Shown here piece by piece: positions 5,494 to 12,332 of a DNA stretch of 13,025 nucleotides. The position numbers were made by a program, and so were the translations under genes. Every line of letters starts with the position of its first letter. Position 1 is the stretch's first letter. Below the pieces are notes generated by a model, which was not told the origin of the DNA, did not search any database, and was given only the letters and a program-made list of their open reading frames with translations. Source of the DNA: DATKUA01 sp965602675 (GTDB lineage: Bacteria > Acidobacteriota > DATKUA01); NCBI GenBank assembly GCA_965602675.1, contig CBFCZO010000096.1, forward strand, positions 1-13,025, given 5' to 3'.

Positions 5494-7161
5494 CTACTGC
5501 TTGAAGTGGAACTTTTTCTTATATGGTACCTGGCCGACGTAAATGGCGTTTACCACACCGCCGCCGTCATGCGGTTTCCGAGCCAGAGTGATTGTTCTTC
5601 CGCTGAACGATCCGCCGCCGCGATAAAGGTCCCGCTGTGCGGGATCGTCAGGCGACCAGACCCTGACGACATCGAGTACCGGCGACTCCACCTTTATCGT
5701 GCCGCCCTCTTTGAGCCTGTAGTTGCGGCCTTCCCCTTTCATTGAGTTCCAGCTACAGGATCCCGAAACCTTATAGCTAACCTTGACCGAGCGGTTGCCT
5801 ACCTCCACCAGCGTGTAGCCCACCAGCGCCATGAAATCATCCCCGTAAATCTCCTGCCAACCTTTATTATCCCACCAGTTGTTGGCTACCGAGGTGTGCC
5901 GCCCGCAGCAAACATATTGAATCTTATCCCTCGCAGATACGCGGAATATGTGGTCATGTCCGTATAGAAAGAAGCGGGCGTCATAGGCGCGCATGAGCTG
6001 ATGAATGGTTCCCTGCTCACCTAAATGGGAGAACTCCGCCCCGCCCCTTCCGTACGCCCCCGGCTTGTCGGTGGCCGCGTTCCAGCGGGCGCCGCCGACC
6101 AGATGATGCGCGATGACGAACTTGTGCCTGCTTTTCGACTGAGCAAGAGTCGCTTCCAGCCACTGCATCTGTTTCTCGCCGAGCGTCCAGGATTCCGGCG
6201 AAACGCCTCGTTCAGCAGTGTACCTGCACGGATCCAACACTATGAAAAGGGCATCGCCCCAACTCCAGGCGAAGTAGTTTTCCAGCGGTGAGCAGTTGCC
6301 ATCGTCGGCTCCGCCCGATGCCGGGTCGTTCTCGGGGCCGGACCACCCTTCGTCCTCTCCGCCTTCGGGATAGGTGTCCGGGCGTGGATTAAGAACGTAG
6401 CGCTTGCGAGATATGGTGCCCCAACGGGGTAAATAGAGTCCGTGGTTTCTCAACTTAGAATCGAGAAAGCCAACTTCGCCGTCGTGATTTCCGAGAGCGA
6501 AAAACGCCGGCTTGTTTGCCAACACTGGCGCATAGCTCTCTCGCAAAAGCGCATACCTTAGGTTGGACTCGCTCTGGCTCTTGATGAACCGCGAAGACGA
6601 GGGTTTGCCGCCCGATCCATCCAGGCAGGCTTCGTCGCCCACAAAAAGCAGGAAGTCGATATCTTCAGCCGCGGCCATCTCCACAGACCGCTTAAGGTTC
6701 GCGTAATGCACGGGACCCTTGGCATCGCCGAGCAGGTGCGCATCAGCAAATACGGCGAACTTGAACGGGCTGCCGGGCGGGCGCTGAGTGACGAAGTTGT
6801 GTGTTTCCCCATAGCTGTAGTCACTTTCCTTCGGCTTTTTCTTGCCGACCTTGTAGTGGTAACTCTTACCGGGCTTGAGGCCTTTGAGCTCGACCGTGAG
6901 GCTGCCGGCGCCCTCGAATCTCACGCCCTTGGTAAGCCTTTCGGGATGCTTGCCGTAGAGTAGTCGGAATTGCCGCCGATCAGAGGAAACAACGTTCACC
7001 TCCGCCGACTTGCCGGTCACCCGGCCCACGATCTCCGTGGCATCGAACAAACGGTCTATCTTGGGGGGGTGGCTGCCATCGAAAGCTTTGATGCTAACCG
7101 AACCCAGCAGGGGGAGCGCCAGGGAGCGCATGAATGCGCGTCGAGTACTCTTAATGGACAT
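5494..7161 (-). CDS. Tat-exported metallophosphoesterase with N-terminal fibronectin-like domain
   Basis: The 555-residue protein starts with a twin-arginine signal (STRRAF near residue 5, then a hydrophobic stretch), so it is exported folded, probably with bound metal. A purple-acid-phosphatase-type N-terminal beta domain covers about residues 50-125 (LKPGKSYHYKVG is typical of FN3 folds). The calcineurin-like domain then shows all metal-ligand blocks: D-A-H at 140-142, GDE at 175-177, GNHD at 224-227, AHH at 351-353 and GHDH at 401-404. An acidic Gly/Pro-rich insert (about 265-295) is unusual. It hydrolyses a phosphate ester in the periplasm or outside the cell; the substrate is unknown. 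ATG 7161 was preferred to ATG 7209 because GAGGG lies seven bases upstream and the signal motif then sits at the N-terminus. It ends in three consecutive stops (TAG TAA TAA). Confidence 0.88.
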   Translation of the reverse strand: MSIKSTRRAFMRSLALPLLGSVSIKAFDGSHPPKIDRLFDATEIVGRVTGKSAEVNVVSSDRRQFRLLYGKHPERLTKGVRFEGAGSLTVELKGLKPGKSYHYKVGKKKPKESDYSYGETHNFVTQRPPGSPFKFAVFADAHLLGDAKGPVHYANLKRSVEMAAAEDIDFLLFVGDEACLDGSGGKPSSSRFIKSQSESNLRYALLRESYAPVLANKPAFFALGNHDGEVGFLDSKLRNHGLYLPRWGTISRKRYVLNPRPDTYPEGGEDEGWSGPENDPASGGADDGNCSPLENYFAWSWGDALFIVLDPCRYTAERGVSPESWTLGEKQMQWLEATLAQSKSRHKFVIAHHLVGGARWNAATDKPGAYGRGGAEFSHLGEQGTIHQLMRAYDARFFLYGHDHIFRVSARDKIQYVCCGRHTSVANNWWDNKGWQEIYGDDFMALVGYTLVEVGNRSVKVSYKVSGSCSWNSMKGEGRNYRLKEGGTIKVESPVLDVVRVWSPDDPAQRDLYRGGGSFSGRTITLARKPHDGGGVVNAIYVGQVPYKKKFHFKQ

Positions 7162-7241
7162 CCTCCATCCCTCGTACTTTTCGGAAGCTCTTGCAGAATG
7201 AGCTTTCATAATCGCGTTTTTTGACTAACCGGCAAAGCAAA

Positions 7242-7250
7242 ATTATATCA
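7242..7250 (-). promoter_or_regulatory. Extended -10 promoter of the metallophosphoesterase gene
   Basis: On the minus strand TGA-TATAAT (7250-7242) is a perfect extended -10 element in an otherwise GC-rich region. A TTGCAA lies upstream at only 14 bases spacing, so the -35 is poor and the TG extension probably compensates. Transcription would start near 7235, giving a leader of about 74 bases before ATG 7161. The phosphoesterase can thus be transcribed separately from the AlkD-like gene upstream. Confidence 0.5.
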
Positions 7251-7305
7251 CGCGAAGAGGGTTGCAACCAGCCACCGCACGAAAACAGACCGCCTCCCGA
7301 TAAAA

Positions 7306-7989
7306 CTACTCTGATATGTTCAGACGCTTCTGGACCTTCTCGCTGCGCAATTCGCGCAGTGCGTCGCGCGCGATCCAGCGGCCGCTCTTCGTGCCAATCT
7401 CAATTATTTCCTCGGCTGTTTCGATCGCGGCATTATTGAGTGCCGGGTTGCGCTTGCCGACCTGGCGCAGGGCCCAGTTGACGGCTTTCTTGACGAAGTT
7501 GCGCTCATCGCCGGAATACTCCTTTATCAGCGGCAGGAACCGCAGGAATTCCTTGTCTTCCGCCTCCTTATCCGCCGCGGCCAGGCTGGCCATCATTGAA
7601 AAGCCCGAGCGCCTGACAAACTCCTCCTCCCTGCCGGCCCACTCGATCGCCTTCTTCCAAGCAAAAGGGGTGTAGATGAAAAGGTAGCCGCAGGCGACGT
7701 CGCAGATACCCCAGCTGTCGAACCGTGCGACCCACTCCTCCATTAGCTCTTCCGTCACCTTGGCGGGCTCGGCGATGCGGCAGGCCAGGCCGCGGCACTC
7801 GCGATAAGGACCCTCCCACAACTGCAGGGCTAGCTCGTGGTCCCTGCCGACTTTCCCGACCAACTCCTTGACGACGGGACCGCTGATCCCGAGAAGGTTG
7901 TCAGTCGGGATGTTGTAGCGCGCCATGCTTTTTGCGTACTCGGGATCGGCGTGGGCTTCTAGGAATTCGACAACTTCTGCGAAATCCAT
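7306..7989 (-). CDS. AlkD-like DNA alkylation repair protein, copy 2
   Basis: The 227-residue product is the paralogue of the protein at 4665-5348 and shares its layout: VTEELMEEW near residues 78-86, Trp93 and Asp97 in SWGICD, the CGYLF segment, EEEFVRRSGF, NWALRQVGKR and a nearly identical C-terminal GRWIARDALRELRSEKVQ. The last 60 residues are the most conserved between copies, and identity is also high at DNA level there. Divergence is concentrated around residues 1-75, which could alter substrate choice. ATG 7989 gives the same length as copy 1. The open frame continues far upstream, but that part runs antisense through the membrane-protein gene and is rejected. Its ribosome binding site is weak (GGGG five bases upstream). 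Glycosylase activity is inferred from family membership. Confidence 0.86.
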   Translation of the reverse strand: MDFAEVVEFLEAHADPEYAKSMARYNIPTDNLLGISGPVVKELVGKVGRDHELALQLWEGPYRECRGLACRIAEPAKVTEELMEEWVARFDSWGICDVACGYLFIYTPFAWKKAIEWAGREEEFVRRSGFSMMASLAAADKEAEDKEFLRFLPLIKEYSGDERNFVKKAVNWALRQVGKRNPALNNAAIETAEEIIEIGTKSGRWIARDALRELRSEKVQKRLNISE

Positions 7990-8028
7990 GCGTGCCCCAT
8001 GATAATCCAGGAATGTAGTGAAACACTT

Positions 8029-8035
8029 TATAATA
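8029..8035. promoter_or_regulatory. Overlapping -10 elements in the divergent AlkD-copy 2 / membrane-protein region
   Basis: On the plus strand TATAAT (8029-8034) is a perfect -10 about 97 bases upstream of ATG 8131, without a good -35. On the minus strand TATTAT (8035-8030), with a weak TTGTTC 18 bases upstream, points to the AlkD-like gene at 7989. The two overlap, so both genes may be driven from this spot and compete for polymerase. Confidence 0.4.
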
Positions 8036-8130
8036 TGCCGCCAGGTGAATAAGGAACAAACAGAAAGGTGGAGAGCCAATTGTGCTATTCTCTTGCGGGC
8101 TCCAGGAACCGGCACAATGAGGGAGGGGAG

Positions 8131-8589
8131 ATGACTTTCGCTAAAATCGCGGCTGCCGGAGTGGCATCCGGTCTGATCATGGGATTTGCCCTCTTCGTCA
8201 CCGGCGCTATTGCGGCGTTGGCATTCTATGGTCCGCAGATGGCTCCCGAAGGCAAGTTCGAAGCGGAGCAGATGAATCCCTGGCACTTCATCTGGACTAA
8301 GCTGCTGATCGGCGTCTTCTTCGGAATTGTGTTCACGGCGATCTACGCGAAGCTGCCGATGTCGCAGCAAGGGGGGCTCGGCAGAGGCCTGCTATATGGC
8401 TTTCTGCTCTGGCTTGTCATCTCGATGTGGAACCTCTCGCATCCCCTAATCTACGGACCACTACACGTTCAGAATCAGCTTTTCTGGCTGGTCTATACGC
8501 TCGGCGGTTTCCTGGGATACGGGGCGGCGGTCGGCTTTTTCTTCAATAAGCGGGGAGCGCTGAAACACGCGGATTCGGAGCCGGATTAG
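8131..8589 (+). CDS. Four-helix membrane protein of unknown function
   Basis: The 152-residue product has four predicted membrane segments, at about residues 7-33, 52-74, 85-104 and 116-138. Small loops separate them, and the polar C-terminus is charged. The first loop carries YGPQMAPEGKF and the third carries NLSHPLIYGP, where a histidine, asparagine and tyrosine close to the membrane could be functional. I do not recognise a named family. An in-frame ATG at 8068 is rejected because ATG 8131 has a strong GGGAGGGGAG ribosome binding site and begins directly with the first membrane segment. The gene stands alone, divergent from AlkD-like copy 2 and convergent with the GlcF-like gene, from which it is separated by 29 bases with no clear terminator. 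Confidence 0.75.
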   Translation: MTFAKIAAAGVASGLIMGFALFVTGAIAALAFYGPQMAPEGKFEAEQMNPWHFIWTKLLIGVFFGIVFTAIYAKLPMSQQGGLGRGLLYGFLLWLVISMWNLSHPLIYGPLHVQNQLFWLVYTLGGFLGYGAAVGFFFNKRGALKHADSEPD

Positions 8590-8618
8590 GTTTTTGCCAC
8601 ATCGTCAGCCGTGCCACA

Positions 8619-9950
8619 TTACACAATCAAATGCTGATTCAGCAGTTCGACAATATGCAGCACTTCCACATCGAGTTTGGCGTAGCGGACTCCCGCGCGG
8701 AGTTGCAGCAGGCAGCCGGGATTGGCGGTGACTAGTATCTCGGCGCCGGTCTGCTTGAGGTTTTCCAGCTTGCGCTCCAACAGTGACATTGACATTTGAT
8801 AGTTGGTCAGGTTGTAAACTCCCGCGGAGCCGCAGCACCAGTCGCATTCCGGCAGTTCAACAAACTCGACGTCGGGGATGCGGCGGATCAGTTGCCGCGG
8901 CTGATCTTTGATCTGCTGGCCGTGGATCAGGTGGCAGGGGTCGTCCCAGGTTACACGCTTTTGGAGCGGCCTGAGCGGAGGCAGGGCGCCGTCAAGGGAG
9001 GCAAGCAACTCCGAGATATCGCGCACGCGAGCGGAGAAGGAGGCTGCGCGCTCGGCATATTCCGGCTCGTGCTTGAGCATCTCGCCATAGCCTTTGAGCA
9101 CCGCGCCGCAACCGGCTGCGTTGCTGATTATCAGCGCTTCTCCGCCGGGATCGACCTCGGCAAAGGCGTCGACGTTCTCGCGCGCAAGCTCATGGCCTAT
9201 TTCCGTCTCGCCGAGGTGAACATGGAGCGCACCGCAGCACTGCTGCGAGGCGGGGACTATCACCTCGAATCCGGCATTCAGAAGTAGATTGACGGTGGCG
9301 TGGTTGGCGCCCTGGAGCCAGTGGTCGGCGATACAGCCGGAGAAGAAAAGTATACGCCCGCGCACCTCGCCCTCCGGCTTTAACGTGTAGGTCCACTTTT
9401 TGCGCACCGGGCGATGGCGTCCGAGGCTGCGCGGCATCAGGTCCTCGAGGTCGTAGAGGTGCCAGGGCAAGAGCTTGAGGAAACGCGTTAAACGAACGAG
9501 TGCGCGCAGACCGCTCCAGCGGTAGAAGCGCAGGAAAGCCATCAGGCGGTCGAGCGACTTCGCGCGACGGAAGAAGCGGCGTAGGAAGAGTTTTTTGAAA
9601 TAGCGACCCGAGCGGGGGATGAGGTCCTTTTCCGCCAGACGCTCCTTGCCCCACTCGATGATGTTGTGGAAGACGACGTTATTGGGGCAGGCGGTCTCGC
9701 AGGCACGGCACTCGAGGCAGCCATAGAGGAACTTGTGCAGCTCGGGGCTGATGTCCCCCTCGCCCTCGTAGAGCGCGCGAATGAGTGCGATGCGGCCGCG
9801 CGGTGAGCTGGCTTCCTCGATCAGTTCACGGTAGGTCGGGCAGGTGTGGAGGCAGACACCGCAGCGCACGCACTGGGTGATCTTCTCGTAGAGCTCGCGT
9901 TCGATCTCGGAGGCGTCGTCGGGCGGGCGCTTGAGCGGCGGCAGTAACAT
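8619..9950 (-). CDS. glcF: GlcF-like iron-sulfur subunit of a 2-hydroxy-acid dehydrogenase
   Basis: The 443-residue protein has two ferredoxin-type 4Fe-4S sites near the N-terminus, with cysteines at 27, 30, 33 and 37 (CVRCGVCLHTCP) and at 78, 81, 84 and 88 (CLECRACETACP). Two CCG domains follow: the first with SGCIADHW and QQCCGALH, the second with DPCHLIHGQQ and CDWCCGSAGV. This is the layout of glycolate oxidase subunit GlcF and related (Fe-S) oxidoreductases, which pass electrons from a flavin partner to the quinone pool at the membrane. The start lies eight bases after the stop of the FAD subunit gene, so the two form one operon. A GlcE-type second flavin subunit is absent in this window. 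The exact acid (glycolate, D-lactate or other) cannot be told from sequence. Confidence 0.9.
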   Translation of the reverse strand: MLLPPLKRPPDDASEIERELYEKITQCVRCGVCLHTCPTYRELIEEASSPRGRIALIRALYEGEGDISPELHKFLYGCLECRACETACPNNVVFHNIIEWGKERLAEKDLIPRSGRYFKKLFLRRFFRRAKSLDRLMAFLRFYRWSGLRALVRLTRFLKLLPWHLYDLEDLMPRSLGRHRPVRKKWTYTLKPEGEVRGRILFFSGCIADHWLQGANHATVNLLLNAGFEVIVPASQQCCGALHVHLGETEIGHELARENVDAFAEVDPGGEALIISNAAGCGAVLKGYGEMLKHEPEYAERAASFSARVRDISELLASLDGALPPLRPLQKRVTWDDPCHLIHGQQIKDQPRQLIRRIPDVEFVELPECDWCCGSAGVYNLTNYQMSMSLLERKLENLKQTGAEILVTANPGCLLQLRAGVRYAKLDVEVLHIVELLNQHLIV

Positions 9951-9958
9951 GGTCTGCT

Positions 9959-11362
9959 TCAGGCCTCTTCTTCAGGAAGGATTTTGCCGGGATTGAGGAT
10001 GTTGTTGGGATCGAGTGAGCGCTTGATGGTGCGCATCACCTCGAGCGTGGGGCCGTCGTACTGCAGTCCGAGGAAATCCTGCTTCATCACACCGATGCCG
10101 TGCTCGCCGCTGACCGCCCCCTCCAGCCTGACAACCTCCTCCATCAGCTCACGTACTCCCTGCTCGACGCGGCTGCGCTCGTCGGCGTCGAAGCGATCGT
10201 ACATGAAATTGACATGGATGTTGCCGTCGCCACTGTGGCCGAAGTTTACGATAAGCAAGCGGCGGCGATCGGCAATTCCGGCAGCAGCGCGCATCAGGTC
10301 GGGGATGCGCGAGCGTGGGACGACGACGTCCTCGTTAAGCTTGGTGTTGGCAAGCTTGCCGACTGACGGCGAGAGATTATTGCGCAGGCGCCAAATGTCG
10401 TCCTCTTCCTCCGGACCGGAGGAGACGGAAACCTCGGAGCAGCCTAGCGAGCGGGCAATTTCGGCGACCTCGCGCGCCTCGTCTTCAACCGCTGCCGGGT
10501 GCCCGTCGACCTTGACCAGGAGCATCGCCTTGTGGGCCGGATCTATCTCAGCGCCGAGGTTGTCACGCACTGCGCCGAGGCTGGCTTCGTCGACGAACTC
10601 GAGGGTGGCGGGTACGACGCGGGCAGCGATGATGGCTGCGACGCATCGGGCGGCGGAGTCGTTGTCGGGGAAGAAAAGGCGTGTCGTGCGCTCTGTTTTC
10701 GGCTTGGGAATGAGGCGCAGGATTGCTTTGGTGACGACTCCAAGCGTGCCCTCGCTGCCGATAAGCAGCTTCAGCAAATTGTAGCCGGCAACGTTCTTGA
10801 TCGTGCGGCCGCCTGCGTTGATCACCTCGCCTGTCGGCGTGATGGCCTCAAGACCAAGGACGAAGTGCTCGGTGACACCGTACTTGAAGGCACGCGGACC
10901 GCCTGCGTTTTCGGCAATGTTGCCGCCGATGGTGCAGTAATCGGAGGAGGCGGGATCGGGCGGGTAGAAGAGGTCGTGCTTCTCGACCTCGGAATGAAGG
11001 TCTCCGGTGACCACGCCCGGCTCGACATCGGCGGTGAGGTTCTCGGTGTCGATGGCCAGGATGCGGTTCATGCGCGTGAAGTTGAGCACCAAGCCGCCTC
11101 GCACCGGCAGCGCTCCGCCGCTGAACCCTACCCCTGCGCCGCGCGGGACCACCGGGAAAAGCTCGCGGTTGGCGAGTTTGAGCGCGGCTGCAACCTGATC
11201 GCGATCGCGCACGTAAGCGACAAGATCGGGGCGGAAGATAAGGTTGGCGGCGTCATAGCCGTGGACGGTCATTTCCTCGGGCGAGGAGACCAAATCGTCA
11301 CCGAAAATGCTCTCCAATTCCCTCTGTGCGTTTTCGGAGATCGTTTTGTTTCCAGATTCCAT
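9959..11362 (-). CDS. glcD: GlcD-like FAD-linked 2-hydroxy-acid dehydrogenase subunit
   Basis: The 467-residue flavoprotein oxidises a 2-hydroxy acid such as glycolate or D-lactate and passes electrons to the adjacent iron-sulfur subunit. An FAD-binding PCMH-type domain covers about residues 45-225, with PRGAGVGFSGGA near 73-84 and CTIGGNIAENAGG near 143-155. A C-terminal FAD-linked oxidase domain follows, with GHSGDGNIHVNF at 375-386, SGEHGIG at 418-424 and the closing LDPNNILNPGK motif. Length matches GlcD (about 460-500). ATG 11362 was preferred to an in-frame ATG at 11455 because a near-consensus promoter lies inside that extension and the extra residues resemble no part of the family. 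A GGTG ribosome binding site is only fair. It is the first gene of the two-gene operon and is divergent from the gene at 11717. Confidence 0.9.
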   Translation of the reverse strand: MESGNKTISENAQRELESIFGDDLVSSPEEMTVHGYDAANLIFRPDLVAYVRDRDQVAAALKLANRELFPVVPRGAGVGFSGGALPVRGGLVLNFTRMNRILAIDTENLTADVEPGVVTGDLHSEVEKHDLFYPPDPASSDYCTIGGNIAENAGGPRAFKYGVTEHFVLGLEAITPTGEVINAGGRTIKNVAGYNLLKLLIGSEGTLGVVTKAILRLIPKPKTERTTRLFFPDNDSAARCVAAIIAARVVPATLEFVDEASLGAVRDNLGAEIDPAHKAMLLVKVDGHPAAVEDEAREVAEIARSLGCSEVSVSSGPEEEDDIWRLRNNLSPSVGKLANTKLNEDVVVPRSRIPDLMRAAAGIADRRRLLIVNFGHSGDGNIHVNFMYDRFDADERSRVEQGVRELMEEVVRLEGAVSGEHGIGVMKQDFLGLQYDGPTLEVMRTIKRSLDPNNILNPGKILPEEEA

Positions 11363-11394
11363 GACATCACCAGGGCCGTTCGGTCCGCAAAAGC

Positions 11395-11422
11395 AGTATA
11401 GAGCAGTGTTCCCCTCTGGCAA
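11395..11422 (-). promoter_or_regulatory. sigma70-like promoter of the glcD-glcF operon
   Basis: On the minus strand TTGCCA (11422-11417), a 16-base spacer and TATACT (11400-11395) each match consensus at five of six positions. Transcription would start near 11388, about 26 bases before ATG 11362. This rules out the longer reading frame as the main product. Confidence 0.7.
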
Positions 11423-11534
11423 GGATCCAATTAGGGTGTGAACCATGCCAACCAATTCCTAATAGGGAGGATAGGTCAAGTAAAACAACCCATTAACTGT
11501 GCCTTTTATGAACAATCGGTGACACAACTCCGTC

Positions 11535-11543
11535 TGCTAAAAT
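11535..11543 (+). promoter_or_regulatory. Extended -10 promoter for the secreted NTF2-like protein
   Basis: TGC-TAAAAT matches the extended -10 pattern (TGn plus a five-of-six -10). No good -35 lies 16-18 bases upstream. Transcription from here would begin near 11550 and give a leader of about 167 bases before ATG 11717, long enough to contain the structured region. Confidence 0.4.
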
Positions 11544-11563
11544 GACGACTTCATCGTGTTTCG

Positions 11564-11666
11564 CAGCGGGGGAGAGGAGTCCGTTCCAAACCGGCAAGCA
11601 AGCTTCACCGTAACGGCAACCGCGAGGAATCCACGTGCCGGCCTGTCTGAGTTTCCTCAACCGCTG
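11564..11666 (+). ncRNA. Candidate structured leader RNA upstream of the NTF2-like gene
   Basis: Two nested perfect stems can be traced by eye. The outer one pairs CAGCGG (11564-11569) with CCGCTG (11661-11666) and can extend inward through GAG/CTC. The inner one pairs CCGGCA (11591-11596) with TGCCGG (11636-11641). A small CCG-TAA-CGG hairpin and the segment GGCAACC sit inside the inner stem, and a purine-rich GGAGGAG follows the outer stem. This resembles a riboswitch-like leader or other cis-regulatory RNA. It does not match a class I can name; a GGCAACC followed by GTGCC is faintly reminiscent of SAM-binding RNAs, but the remaining core is missing. Confidence 0.35.
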
Positions 11667-11716
11667 AAAACAGGAGGAGTTACCAGAGACTAAACCGTTT
11701 ATAGCTGGAGGAAATC

Positions 11717-12160
11717 ATGAAGAAAACCGCTTTTGTTGTCGCGCTCATGCTGATCATCTCCACCCCGCTGATTGCTCAGGAAGCCAAGATAGACGACGAC
11801 GAAAAGAAGGCGATCGAGCAGGCGGCGCTGGACTACGTGCAGGGTTATTTCGAAGGTAGCGGCGAGCGGATGGAGCGCGGCCTCAACCCGCAGCTGCAAA
11901 AGGTCGTTGTCCGAAAACTCCCCAACGGGCGTGACATCATCACCCTGACGAGCCGCTCTTCGCTGATCGAAGCCGCGAGCGCGGAAATGGGCACGGATCT
12001 TGAGAAGGCCAAGGCCGTCAAGGCCGAGATTCTCTGCATCTATAAGAACATCGCGAGCGTGAAAATCACCTCGGCCGACTTCATCGACCTGGCGCAGATC
12101 GCGAAGATTAACGGCCAGTGGCAGGTGGTCAACGTCCTCTGGGCGCCGAACACAGAATAA
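11717..12160 (+). CDS. Secreted NTF2-like (putative lumazine-binding) protein
   Basis: The 147-residue product has a Sec signal peptide (KK then a hydrophobic stretch, cleavage probably after LIA near residue 20). The mature part has the features of the putative lumazine-binding branch of the NTF2-like superfamily: an N-terminal helix EQAALDYVQGYFEGSGERMERGLNP's equivalent in residues 34-58, an LTSRSSLIEA segment, an IASVKITSADFIDLAQI strand pair and a closing NGQWQVVNVLW strand. Proteins of this fold form cone-shaped pockets, and most secreted ones have no assigned function. ATG 11717 has GGAGG five bases upstream. The gene stands alone, preceded by an unusually long leader and followed by a strong terminator, which suggests it is controlled by itself. 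Confidence 0.82.
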   Translation: MKKTAFVVALMLIISTPLIAQEAKIDDDEKKAIEQAALDYVQGYFEGSGERMERGLNPQLQKVVVRKLPNGRDIITLTSRSSLIEAASAEMGTDLEKAKAVKAEILCIYKNIASVKITSADFIDLAQIAKINGQWQVVNVLWAPNTE

Positions 12161-12201
12161 GAGCGTCAATTCGGCTCTGGGGCCGGTCGACGCGAAGAAT
12201 G

Positions 12202-12232
12202 GGGGGGCGTGCTTCAGCCCCCCTTTACCTTT
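12202..12232 (+). terminator. Rho-independent terminator of the NTF2-like gene
   Basis: GGGGGGC (12202-12208) pairs perfectly with GCCCCCC (12217-12223) around an eight-base loop, followed by TTTACCTTT. It lies about 40 bases past the stop codon at 12160. Confidence 0.8.
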
Positions 12233-12251
12233 GAGCGATTGTGGAGATAAT
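12224..12251 (+). promoter_or_regulatory. Weak promoter candidate for the Nudix gene
   Basis: TTTACC (12224-12229, four of six) is separated by 16 bases from GATAAT (12246-12251, five of six). It would start transcription near 12258, about 75 bases before ATG 12333. The -35 overlaps the tail of the preceding terminator. No better promoter is visible in this gap. Confidence 0.3.
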
Positions 12252-12332
12252 AGGGACCAGAGCAATTTCAAACCGGAATCAGAAACTGCAGCAATTTTAT
12301 ACTCGGAGTCCGGGGGTTTTCCGGAGGCAGCG

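Larger units (their letters stand above)
11363..11716. other. Divergent intergenic region between the glcD-like and NTF2-like genes
   Basis: This 354-base stretch contains no credible gene. It holds the minus-strand promoter at 11395-11422, an extended -10 on the plus strand at 11535-11543, and a GC-rich segment with nested inverted repeats at 11564-11666 that would form part of a long leader of the gene at 11717. Between 11423 and 11534 I see only short AT-rich motifs, including CCAATTAGGG at about 11427-11436 and CCTAATAGG at 11458-11466, without a clear operator. A 23-codon frame from 11542 is too short and lacks support. Confidence 0.7.

Noticed and set aside
7990..8370. An N-terminal extension of 127 residues on AlkD-like copy 2
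   Set aside because: It lies antisense to the membrane-protein gene, has no homology to copy 1, and the ATG at 7989 gives exactly the paralogue's length.
10499..11401. A 300-codon plus-strand open frame inside the glcD-like gene
   Set aside because: It is antisense to conserved FAD-binding motifs and arises from GC-biased codon use.
11601..11650. A SAM-type riboswitch suggested by GGCAACC followed by GTGCC
   Set aside because: The flanking stems and remaining conserved core of SAM-I or SAM-IV RNAs are not present, and the downstream gene has no link to methionine metabolism.
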